Assembly (NCBI RefSeq): GCF_039769985.1
Contig: NZ_JBDNCH010000004.1
Span: forward strand, 62,001-126,000
Direction: 5' to 3'
Length of the DNA stretch: 64,000 nt
Source of the DNA: Ponticoccus litoralis
Lineage (GTDB): Bacteria > Pseudomonadota > Alphaproteobacteria > Rhodobacterales > Rhodobacteraceae
The translations under genes and the position numbers were made by a program. The notes beneath the pieces are model-generated. The model did not search any database, was not told the DNA's origin, and saw only the letters and a program-made list of their open reading frames with translations. This document shows, piece by piece, positions 57,145 to 64,000 of this stretch (within the stretch, counting starts at the first letter, position 1; the number at the start of each line of letters is the position of its first letter).

Positions 57145-58300
57145 TTACTTGCTCAGCAGGATTTCGCGGGGGTACTGGGTGATGTAGTCAAAGCCGGTTT
57201 CGGTCACGACGATCGAGTCGCCGATGCGGCCTGCGGTGATGCCGTCGACCGAGATGCCGCCGTCGACCGCAAAGGTCATGCCGGGCTGAAGCACGGTCTT
57301 GTCGCCGGATTTGAGTTCCGGCGCCTCAAGGTAGGCGACACCGATGGAGCGACCGGTGCGGTAGCCGGTCTCGTAACCGCGCGACCGGTAGACCTCGTTC
57401 GCTGCCGCCGCGACATCCTCGGCAGGCACGCCGGGACGGATGGCGGCAAGGGCGGCCTGCTGCGCATCGATGGCAGCCTGCTGGACCCGGCGGTCCTCGT
57501 CGCGCACATCCCCGATATGGAACATGCGGTCGAAGCCCAGCTTGTACTGCTTGAACTGGGCCATGTTGCAGAAGCAGAAATACACCGGGTCCAGCCGCTC
57601 GTAGGCGCGGACGCTCGCACGGCGGTGCACCATCGACGCGTCCTTGCCGCTTTGCAGGATCTGCAGGTTGTGGATCATCGGCGATACGAAACGATCCCAG
57701 CCCTTGTCGGTCAGGAACCCGGCGGCCTTGCGCGATCCCGCCTCGATCACCGCGATGGCGGATTCATACTCGCGGGCGCCTTCCGACAGCGAGTTGTGCG
57801 CGGCTTCCATCATCGCGCCCGCGATCTGGCCAGCCTGCTTCATCACCTCGATTTCAAACGGAGTCTTGATCATCCGGATGCCACCCAGCACCGGCGAAAT
57901 GTCCAGCAGCGGCACGCCGGGATACCGGTCGTCCAGATGGTTGCGCACGATGGCCGGAATGCTGTTGCGCTCGATGTAGATGGCCGAGGGGTTGTCCCCC
58001 AGCGCCCCGGCAAGGGCACGGCCCCATGTCCGTTCGCCGATGTCTTCCCAGGTCCGCACGTCTTCCACCCAGGTCATTTCTGCGACCATCTCGGATTCCA
58101 TCAGCGGTGTGATCACGATGGGCGCATCGTCCGCATCGACCACCAGCATCGAGGGGCGGTACGAATTCGATCCCGAGATAGCCCCAGAAGCCCGCCAGAT
58201 AGGCCATCGAGCTTTCGTCGGTGAAGACCGCCTTCTGAATTCCGGCGTCTTTCATGCGACGCTGTAGTTCGGCGGTGCGCTGTTTTGCTTGGTCCAACAT
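57145..58300 (-). CDS. Second creatinase-like M24 protein (frame break near 58160)
   Basis: About 384 aa when corrected. The N-terminal part (FTDESSMAYLAGFWGYLGIEF) joins MLVVDADDAPIVITPLMESEM if GTACC at 58159-58162 is read as GGCC, giving LGIEFGRPSMLVVDADDAP, the creatinase-family motif. The M24 part has YFCFCNMAQFKQYKLGFDRMFHIG where metal-dependent members have the Asp pair, so this too looks metal-free. The 1156-bp span is one base too long. Together with its neighbour it may form a heteromer or act in two steps. Confidence 0.82.
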
Positions 58301-58337
58301 TGTTTTTTTCCTTGATCAGAAGGCACAGGGGAGCCGT

Positions 58338-58357
58338 TGCCCCGCCTCGGCGGGGCA
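58338..58357 (-). terminator. Intercistronic hairpin after dctM
   Basis: TGCCCCGCC and GGCGGGGCA form a very stable GC hairpin with a minimal loop, in the 86-bp gap between dctM and the second M24 gene. There is no T-run, so read-through is likely. Confidence 0.5.
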
Positions 58358-58386
58358 TTGGAGAAAGCGTTGAAAGGGCGGTCAGG

Positions 58387-59682
58387 TCAGTCGAGCAACC
58401 CGGGCAGGAAGAGTGAGAATTCCGGCACGAAGGTCACAAGCAGCACCATCGGGACATGTCCGAGCAACAGGAACTTCATCGTCGGGCCGATGTAGGTGGC
58501 CAGGGGCTGTCCCGTGACTCCGCCCGCCATGTACAGCAGCGGTGCCGTCGGAGGCGTGATATTGCCAAGACCCAGGTTGGTGCCGACGATGGCCGCGAAA
58601 TGGATCGGATCGACCCCGATTTCCTGCACCACGGGCAAGAGGATGATCGCCGCCAGGATCCCGCCGGACACATCGTCGACGATCATCCCCATGATCAGCA
58701 GCAGCAGATTGATCAGCAGCAGGATGACGATCTTGTTGTCCGACACCGTCAGCAGCATCTCGGCGAATTTCGTCGGGATTTCCGCCAGGACCATCCCCCG
58801 GCTCATCACGAACAGGAAGAACAGGATCATCAGGATCGCTCCGGTCAGGCGCGCGGCTTCGACCGTCGACTCGAACAGGGTGCGGAACGGCAGCGTGCGG
58901 TAGATCAACATCCCGACGGCCAGCGTGTAGACCAGCGCGATAGAGCCCGCTTCCGTGGGCGTTGCGATGCCGCTGTAGATGCCGCCCAGGATGATGACCG
59001 GCATGATGATCGCAAGGCTGGCCCGCTTCCCGGTGCGCCCGATCAGGGCCACGGCCTCTTTCGGGGGCAGCTTGTCTTCGACGCGGATCGTCTTGTTGTT
59101 CCTGAGGAAGTAGAAGTTGAGAGCGCAGTAGATGATGGCCAGCGTGATCCCCGGCAGCATGGTCGACAGGAAGGCCTTGGCGACGGATTCGCGGATGGCA
59201 ACGGCAAAGACGATCATCGGAATGCTGGGCGGGATCATCAGCGCAAGGACCGAGGACACGGCGACCAGGGCCGTGGCATGGCCCGGCGGATAGCCTTCAT
59301 CGATCATGCGCGGCACCATGATCTTGCCGATCGCGGCAATCGCGGCAGAGGCAGAGCCCGAGATCGCGCCGAACAGGGCGCAGGTCACGACGGTCACGGC
59401 GCCAAGCCCGCCTTTCGTGCGCCCGACGAAGGCATTCACGAAGTTCAGCAGGCGTTCCGAGATGCCAGAGGCCCCCATGAGCGTGCCGGACAGGATGAAA
59501 AGCGGGATCGCAAGCAGGGAAAAGGTGCTGACCTGCGTGTAGCCAAAACCGGCGTGGAAGGAAATGTCGATGCCCTGCAACCAGCCGAAAGCCAATGCGC
59601 CAATGCCAAAGGCAAGGCCGACCGGCACTTCGATAAACAGGAGGACAATAACAAGGGCGGTGGCAATCAGGAACAAGCTCAT
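58387..59682 (-). CDS. dctM: TRAP transporter large permease DctM
   Basis: A 431-aa permease with about 12 membrane segments. DctM signatures: PVGLAFGIGALAFGW, GASGISERLLNFVNAFVGRTKGGLGAVTVVTCALFGAISGSASAAIAAIG, and GNITPPTAPLLYMA. It carries out Na+-driven uptake of the ligand bound by DctP. The start is 1 bp after the dctQ stop. No defect seen. Confidence 0.94.
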   Translation of the reverse strand: MSLFLIATALVIVLLFIEVPVGLAFGIGALAFGWLQGIDISFHAGFGYTQVSTFSLLAIPLFILSGTLMGASGISERLLNFVNAFVGRTKGGLGAVTVVTCALFGAISGSASAAIAAIGKIMVPRMIDEGYPPGHATALVAVSSVLALMIPPSIPMIVFAVAIRESVAKAFLSTMLPGITLAIIYCALNFYFLRNNKTIRVEDKLPPKEAVALIGRTGKRASLAIIMPVIILGGIYSGIATPTEAGSIALVYTLAVGMLIYRTLPFRTLFESTVEAARLTGAILMILFFLFVMSRGMVLAEIPTKFAEMLLTVSDNKIVILLLINLLLLIMGMIVDDVSGGILAAIILLPVVQEIGVDPIHFAAIVGTNLGLGNITPPTAPLLYMAGGVTGQPLATYIGPTMKFLLLGHVPMVLLVTFVPEFSLFLPGLLD

Positions 59683-59683
59683 G

Positions 59684-60292
59684 TCATGCCACCTTCGATT
59701 TGGAGAGCAGTGCGCGGGCCTCGAGAAAGGCCTGAAGCAGGTAATAAAGGCACATCATGCCAAAGCCGAAAACCATGCTGAGATCCCAGAGATATTTGGG
59801 AAGGCGCATATAAGAGCTCTTTCTGTTCAGAGATATGTTGAAAGAGGCAAAGTCCCAGGCGAATTTCAGGAATATCACCATCGCGATCAGGCAAATGATC
59901 GATCCGAACAAGCGCACCGCAAGCAGGACTTTCTCATTTTTGACGATCAGCGAAAGAAGGCCGCCTTCGATATGCTCGCGGTTGCGGGTCGAATAGGCCA
60001 TGCCGACGAAATACACCCAGACCGCAAGCATCGGGGCCATTTCCTCGATACCCAGAAAGGGCAGTGAAACCACGTAGCGCATGAAGACCTGCGCGGCCAT
60101 CAGAAGGCCAAGCGAGATCATTGCGACGAACATCACGACACGCATGAGCCAGGCGATGCCGGCCTCGGCCTGATAAAGGCCGCCCAGCCCGGTGTACGGC
60201 GCAGTCCGGCGGTCCTCGGCGTCCGGCACCGGAGCGATCGCCGGGGGCGACAGGATGCCGTCCAGGCTGTCGGTGTGATGCAGTTCTTTCAT
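59684..60292 (-). CDS. dctQ: TRAP transporter small permease DctQ
   Basis: A 202-aa protein with four membrane segments (VVMFVAMISLGLLMAAQVFMRYVV, FLGIEEMAPMLAVWVYFVGMAY, VRLFGSIICLIAMVIFLKFAW, MVFGFGMMCLYYLLQAFLEA). The FLGIEE-type loop and size match DctQ. It bridges DctP and DctM. A 40-residue soluble N-terminal extension is slightly long for the family. Confidence 0.92.
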   Translation of the reverse strand: MKELHHTDSLDGILSPPAIAPVPDAEDRRTAPYTGLGGLYQAEAGIAWLMRVVMFVAMISLGLLMAAQVFMRYVVSLPFLGIEEMAPMLAVWVYFVGMAYSTRNREHIEGGLLSLIVKNEKVLLAVRLFGSIICLIAMVIFLKFAWDFASFNISLNRKSSYMRLPKYLWDLSMVFGFGMMCLYYLLQAFLEARALLSKSKVA

Positions 60293-60313
60293 GTGACCCC
60301 CCGTTAGTCGCTG

Positions 60314-60342
60314 CGGGGCGCGAGCTTGATGACCGCGCCCCG
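60314..60342 (-). terminator. Intercistronic hairpin after dctP
   Basis: A 9-bp GC stem (CGGGGCGCG/CGCGCCCCG) with an 11-nt loop in the 59-bp gap between dctP and dctQ. This is where TRAP operons often have a structure that lets the binding protein be made in excess. No T-tract. Confidence 0.55.
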
Positions 60343-60351
60343 GCTTCGGTA

Positions 60352-61356
60352 TTACTCGATGCCTGCGGCTGCCTTGATTTCAGCCATGATTTCGGACCCG
60401 ATCACCCCTTCCATGTAGGGGTATTCGGCGGCCACGATGAGGCTCTTGTAGGCTTCAAGCTGCTCGGGTGTCAGTTCGACCACCTCGATGCCTGCGTCGC
60501 GGATCTGCTCGAACCACTTCGGGCTTTCGGCTTGGGCGCTTTCCCAGGCCCAGGTCGTGGCTTCGTCCGCGGCGGTCTTGATCCAGCCTTGCTGCTCTTC
60601 GGTCAGGCCGTCGAACCAGCGCTTGTTCGCATTCCAGAAGGTGTGCTCGAAGTTCTCGCGGGTGAACACATAGGTGCTGATGACGTCCTTGAAGATCAGG
60701 ACTTCGGAGGGCGGGGAATAGGCCCGGCCATCGATGGCCCCGGTCTGCAGCGCGGTGTGAACCTCGGAGAAGGCCATCGGCACCGGCGAGAAGCCGGTCG
60801 CCCTGTACCGCTCGATCGCCATCGGCTGACCGGGCACGCGCATCTTGAAGCCCTTGGCATCGTCGGGGAAATTGGTCGGGACATCGACGCCCTTGCGCAC
60901 CACGAAGCCGGTGAAGTCGGTCGGGATCGTGCCAAGCAGTTCCATGCCCATGTCGTTCATGATGCCGTTGTAGACGCCGGCCATCACCGAACCCGGGCCG
61001 TAGACCTGCTTGCCGGTCTCCCAGTCCTCTGCAACGTATCCCAGGATCGAGACGTCCCAGCGCGGGTCAAGCTCGGAGTGGTTCCAGGACATCGTCATCT
61101 GAACGGCGCCCTGCGCGACCTGCTCGACGATGGAGGTCCAGTCGCCAAGATCCCCGCCGGGGTGATGGGACACGGTCATCGTGCCGCCCGACAGCTCGTC
61201 CAGGCGAGCGCTGAACTGTTCGGCCACTTTGTAGAAGATATGCTCCTGGTCCATCACATGGGCCAGAATGATCTCCTCGGCGGCGGCGCTGGTCGCAGAG
61301 GCTCCTGCGAACCCAAGCGCGAAAACGCCCGCCCTTACAATTTTCGACAGCTGCAT
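60352..61356 (-). CDS. dctP: TRAP transporter substrate-binding protein DctP
   Basis: A 334-aa periplasmic protein with a signal peptide (MQLSKIVRAGVFALGFAGASATSAAAEE) and DctP motifs: ILAHVMDQEHIFYKVAEQF, GFKMRVPGQPMAIERYRATGFSPVPMAFSEVHTALQTGAIDG. The family arginine in MRVPG binds a carboxylate, so the substrate is probably an organic acid or amino acid derivative. It is the first gene of the catabolic operon. The divergent gap holds two copies of a 13-bp operator-like repeat. Confidence 0.93.
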   Translation of the reverse strand: MQLSKIVRAGVFALGFAGASATSAAAEEIILAHVMDQEHIFYKVAEQFSARLDELSGGTMTVSHHPGGDLGDWTSIVEQVAQGAVQMTMSWNHSELDPRWDVSILGYVAEDWETGKQVYGPGSVMAGVYNGIMNDMGMELLGTIPTDFTGFVVRKGVDVPTNFPDDAKGFKMRVPGQPMAIERYRATGFSPVPMAFSEVHTALQTGAIDGRAYSPPSEVLIFKDVISTYVFTRENFEHTFWNANKRWFDGLTEEQQGWIKTAADEATTWAWESAQAESPKWFEQIRDAGIEVVELTPEQLEAYKSLIVAAEYPYMEGVIGSEIMAEIKAAAGIE

Positions 61357-61435
61357 GCTGCTGCTCTCCCTATCAGTGAATTCTTCGCCTCGGCCTGCCG
61401 TAGCGTATCGACACACCTACACGGAACCGTTACGC

Positions 61436-61448
61436 TGCATACAGCATG
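61436..61448. promoter_or_regulatory. Operator-like repeat, dctP side
   Basis: TGCATACAGCATG, with inverted arms TGC/GCA around ATACA. An identical 13-mer lies at 61509-61521. FCD-type GntR proteins bind short inverted repeats of this kind; the gntR gene is 0.8 kb away. Confidence 0.68.
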
Positions 61449-61508
61449 CGCGTCAAATCCTTTTTTTACGCAAGAATCAGCGGATTTGACCCAGCAAACC
61501 TGAGAGGA

Positions 61509-61521
61509 TGCATACAGCATG
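61509..61521. promoter_or_regulatory. Operator-like repeat, racemase side
   Basis: Identical to 61436-61448 and with longer arms (ATGC/GCAT). It overlaps the ATG start of the racemase-like gene at 61519, so binding would block that gene directly. It is 73 bp from the first copy, a spacing of about seven helix turns that could allow looping. Confidence 0.68.
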
Positions 61522-62271
61522 ACTTGCAATTCAGATCTGGGTGAGCTTTTCGACGACGGTCGTCATCCGCGCGCCAAGCTTGGCTTCGTGCTGCTTTCCA
61601 CAGAGCGCACCATCGAAGACGACATGTTCCGCTTGCGCCCCTATGGCGTCGGCGTTCATTTCACAAGAGCTTACAACAAAGATGACATTTCCGTCGAAAC
61701 GCTGAGCAATCAGGTCGATGATCTGGCCAGGGCTGCCAGCACCTTGCTGCCCGACGGCAGTCTCGACGTGGTGTGTTATGCCTGCACCTCGGCAAGTCTC
61801 CTGATCGGAGAGGACAGGGTGATCGGCGAACTGTCCAGGGGCGCGCCGTCCGCCCGGTAGACCACTTTGATTTCGGGCGTTTTGCGGGGGCTCGAGGCCC
61901 TGGGCGTGCGCCGGGTTGCGGTGGCGACCCCCTATCTGGACGAAATCAATGCGCGCGAAGCGGACTACATGGAAGATGCAGGGTTCGAGATCAGCGCCAT
62001 TCGCGGCCTGAACCTCGACAAGGATGCAGATATGGTGCGCGTCAGCCCCCGGGCCATCGGGCGCCTTGCCGCCGCGGTCGACCGACCGGATGCCGAGGCC
62101 GTCTTTGTCAGCTGCGGCGCCTTGCGAACACTTGATATTGTTGAAGAACTTGAGAAAGAGTTGGGCAAGCCGGTTATCTGCTCAAATCAGGCGATGATGT
62201 GGGATGTGCTGCGCCTTGCCGGTCTGGATGACCGGATCGAAGGATACGGCACCCTGCTGCGGGCGCATTGA
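61519..62271 (+). CDS. Asp/Glu racemase / maleate isomerase-like protein (in-frame stop)
   Basis: About 250 aa of the family with two active-site cysteines: VVCYACTSASLLIG and AVFVSCGALRTLD. Members racemise aspartate or hydantoins, decarboxylate arylmalonates or isomerise maleate. An in-frame TAG at 61858-61860 interrupts PSAR-TTLISGVLRGLEALGV, while both sides are in the same frame and typical of the family. Reading CGGCCG for CGGTAG would give ARPTTLISG. Either a base error or a fresh nonsense mutation. Start ATG lies within the second operator copy. Confidence 0.78.
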
Positions 62272-62328
62272 ACCCGCATGTGAAGAGGCCGCGCGCCGAT
62301 GTTGTGTACGAGAGGGCAGAAAGACACG

Positions 62329-62985
62329 ATGACCACAGAAACGCAGAAAATGGATGCGGCAACCATACAGCGCATCCTGCTGGAACGAATCTGCCTCCTC
62401 GAATACCGGCCCGGTGACCAGCTCAAGGAAGCGGCGCTGGCCTTGGAACTGGGCGTGAGCCGCACGCCGATTCGGGACGCGCTCAATCGCATCAGCCATC
62501 TCGGCCTGATCGAGTCGCGCAATGGCGTGGGAACGGTGGTCGTCGGGCTGACGCAGGAACAGCTGCGCCATGTGTACGAAGTCCGGCTGGAACTGGCCTG
62601 CCTGATCGGCAAGCTGTCACCGATCGTCCCGAACGCCGAGCATTGCGCGGCGCTCAGGGTGCTGCTGGAGCGGGCGACCGAACTGGCCGAAAACGTCGCC
62701 CCCGACGAGTTCGTGAAGATCAATCACGAGCTGAACGAGACGGTGGCCTCGATGATCGGCAATTCCTCGCTGCGCTCGATCTGGCTTCAGGTCTATGTGC
62801 AGGCGGCAAGCACCTGGCATCGGTTGGCCGAGACCATCGGCGGGGATGCGACGCAGGCGCTGGTCGAGGAATTGACCGCCCTGCTGACGGCGGCGGAACG
62901 GGGCGATTCCGATGCCATCGGGCACGTCCAGCGGATCTACATCGGCTACAGCTTTCGAAAGCTTCAGGAGATCGGGCTGATCTGA
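62329..62985 (+). CDS. GntR-family regulator, FCD type
   Basis: A 218-aa protein with an N-terminal winged helix (IQRILLERICLLEYRPGDQLKEAALALELGVSRTPIRDALNRISHLGLIESRNGVGTVV) and an all-helical FCD ligand domain (HVYEVRLELACLIG; NHELNETVASMIGN). It is in the divergent transcript with the racemase-like gene and probably represses the TRAP/catabolic operon through the repeated 13-mer. ATG 62329 is chosen; ATG 62299 is also possible. Confidence 0.88.
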   Translation: MTTETQKMDAATIQRILLERICLLEYRPGDQLKEAALALELGVSRTPIRDALNRISHLGLIESRNGVGTVVVGLTQEQLRHVYEVRLELACLIGKLSPIVPNAEHCAALRVLLERATELAENVAPDEFVKINHELNETVASMIGNSSLRSIWLQVYVQAASTWHRLAETIGGDATQALVEELTALLTAAERGDSDAIGHVQRIYIGYSFRKLQEIGLI

Positions 62986-63024
62986 CGGCAGGGGCCAATC
63001 CCGGGCGCGGGCTGCGGCCCCGCC

Positions 63025-63981
63025 CTATGCCGCGGGCACCGAGGCGCGCCTGTCGATCGAGGGAGGCTCGTTGAACAGCGCCCGATAGGCCTCGGTGAAG
63101 TGCGACTGACTGCCAAAGCCCACCATCTGCGCGACTTCGCCCAGCGACAGCCTTGTGGTCCTGACCAGCTCCCGCGATGTTTCCAGCCGCATCCGGCGGT
63201 ACTGGTCCATCATGCCGATCCCCAGCGCCTCGGTGAACAGGCGCCGAAGGTGACGTTCCGAAACGCCGACCAGCCCGGCGATCTGCTGTTGATCCAGCGG
63301 ATCGGCGATATGCGTCTCCATCAGTTCGAGCGCCGCGCTCACGGGTTTCGGCAGCGTCCCGTAGCGCGATGCGGTCGAGGGCTTTTGCGGTGTGTCCGTC
63401 GGCCTGATCTCGGTCTGGATGAACCAGTCCGAGATGCGCCGGGCAAAACGCGTGCCGTGGTCCCGCGCGATGATCGCATACATCATATCGAGGGGCGCGG
63501 AACCGCCGGCACAGGTGTATCGGGTGCGGTCGATCACGAACAGCCGCCGCTCCAGCAGCCAGGATCCCGGCATTGTGGCGAAGGCTTCGTAGTGGTGCCA
63601 ATGAACCGTGAAGCGGTAGCCGTCCAGCAGGCCCGCCTTTGCCAGGATAAGCGACCCGCCGGAAATGCCGCCCATGGCGACACCGGCGTGATCCGCCCGA
63701 CGGAGCCATCGAAACAGCACCGGGTCGCGAACGGTTTTGTTGCCGCCGCCCGCGACGACAAGGATCAGGTCGAAGTCGGGCGCCACATCGGCGAAATGCC
63801 GGGACGCAAAGCTCGCACCCATGCCGGTGCCCGCGCTGTCTGGGTGCGTGCGCAGAAGCGAAATCTCGTACAGCGCCTGGGTCGAGAACATGTTCGCGGC
63901 GCGCAGCGGCTCCAGCACCGATGACGTGGACAACAGGGTGAACCCATCCACCAGCAGCACGGCGATTCGTATTATGGCCAC
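63025..63981 (-). CDS. GlxA-family AraC-type regulator
   Basis: A 318-aa protein with an N-terminal DJ-1/PfpI-like domain (IIRIAVLLVDGFTLLSTSSVLEPLRAANM; GVAMGGISGGSLILAKAGLLDGYRFTVHW) and a C-terminal AraC double helix-turn-helix (PLDQQQIAGLVGVSERHLRRLFTEALG; SLGEVAQMVGFGSQSHFTEAYRALFNEPPS). Such proteins often activate catabolism of quaternary amines or amino acid derivatives. The nucleophile-elbow position has Gly-Gly-Ile-Ser rather than Cys, so it acts in sensing. It faces the gntR gene, convergent. Confidence 0.9.
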   Translation of the reverse strand: MAIIRIAVLLVDGFTLLSTSSVLEPLRAANMFSTQALYEISLLRTHPDSAGTGMGASFASRHFADVAPDFDLILVVAGGGNKTVRDPVLFRWLRRADHAGVAMGGISGGSLILAKAGLLDGYRFTVHWHHYEAFATMPGSWLLERRLFVIDRTRYTCAGGSAPLDMMYAIIARDHGTRFARRISDWFIQTEIRPTDTPQKPSTASRYGTLPKPVSAALELMETHIADPLDQQQIAGLVGVSERHLRRLFTEALGIGMMDQYRRMRLETSRELVRTTRLSLGEVAQMVGFGSQSHFTEAYRALFNEPPSIDRRASVPAA

Positions 63982-64000
63982 CTGAAAACCCCGGCTTCCA

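Noticed and set aside
2060..58300. Calling every broken gene a pseudogene
   Set aside because: Breaks are single-base, fall in C/G runs or at one hexamer context, and affect core genes such as uvrB; sequence error is the simpler explanation.
58456..59781. Long plus-strand frame rich in Asp, Gln and Arg opposite dctM
   Set aside because: Typical antisense of a membrane protein gene (hydrophobic codons read in reverse give charged residues).

Overview
The window is GC-rich DNA from an alphaproteobacterium, most likely a roseobacter-type member of the Rhodobacterales. The indications are a C-P lyase operon with tandem phnE genes, a DctPQM TRAP system, an NDUFS4-like 'ETC complex I subunit' gene, and high GC with tightly overlapping operons. 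No 16S gene or other taxonomic marker is present, so the assignment is an inference.

Layout. (1) 1-1132: 3' part of a tricorn-like protease gene. (2) 1449-13199, all minus strand: a phosphonate regulon read phnF-G-H-I-J-K-L-M, then phnC-D-E1-E2, a transglutaminase-like gene and a hexapeptide transferase gene. Matching palindromes precede phnF and phnC and are the likely PhnF operators. The PhnJ lacks three of the four cysteines expected for a radical-SAM C-P lyase. (3) 13838-16980: uvrB and the complex I accessory subunit. (4) about 17.0-37.7 kb: a defence-type accessory region with an AlbA_2-STAND NTPase, a metallophosphoesterase operon with two paralogous small membrane proteins, a DUF4011-helicase-Vsr-like protein of about 1950 aa, a RecQ-UvrD double helicase of about 1820 aa, a pRiA4b ORF-3-like protein and a DUF262/HNH (GmrSD-like) protein, ending at an IS3-family element. 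(5) 39037-50416: an integrative mobilizable island in tRNA-Ser(GCT), bounded by a 17-bp direct repeat of the tRNA 3' end. It carries a tyrosine integrase, an AlpA-like protein, MobC, a relaxase with out-of-frame nested genes, a lone VirB6/TrbL, and an unrecognised wHTH / Ser-Thr kinase / unknown-protein cargo operon. (6) 51222-63981: a catabolic cluster with a TRAP transporter, two creatinase-like M24 proteins, an amidase, a threonine/hydroxyaspartate-type aldolase, aspartate dehydrogenase, a threonine-dehydratase-like enzyme, an Asp/Glu-racemase-like protein, and GntR and AraC regulators. Its products probably converge on aspartate, oxaloacetate or glyoxylate plus glycine.

Sequence quality shapes the annotation. 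About twenty genes, including uvrB, are broken by apparent one-base shifts. Most -1 events lie in C/G runs. Most +1 events lie where a CGGCCG hexamer would restore both frame and family-conserved residues, usually now read as a GTAC-containing heptamer. I therefore treat these as probably intact genes and give full spans, noting each break. In every such gene the net length is exactly what the inferred shifts predict.
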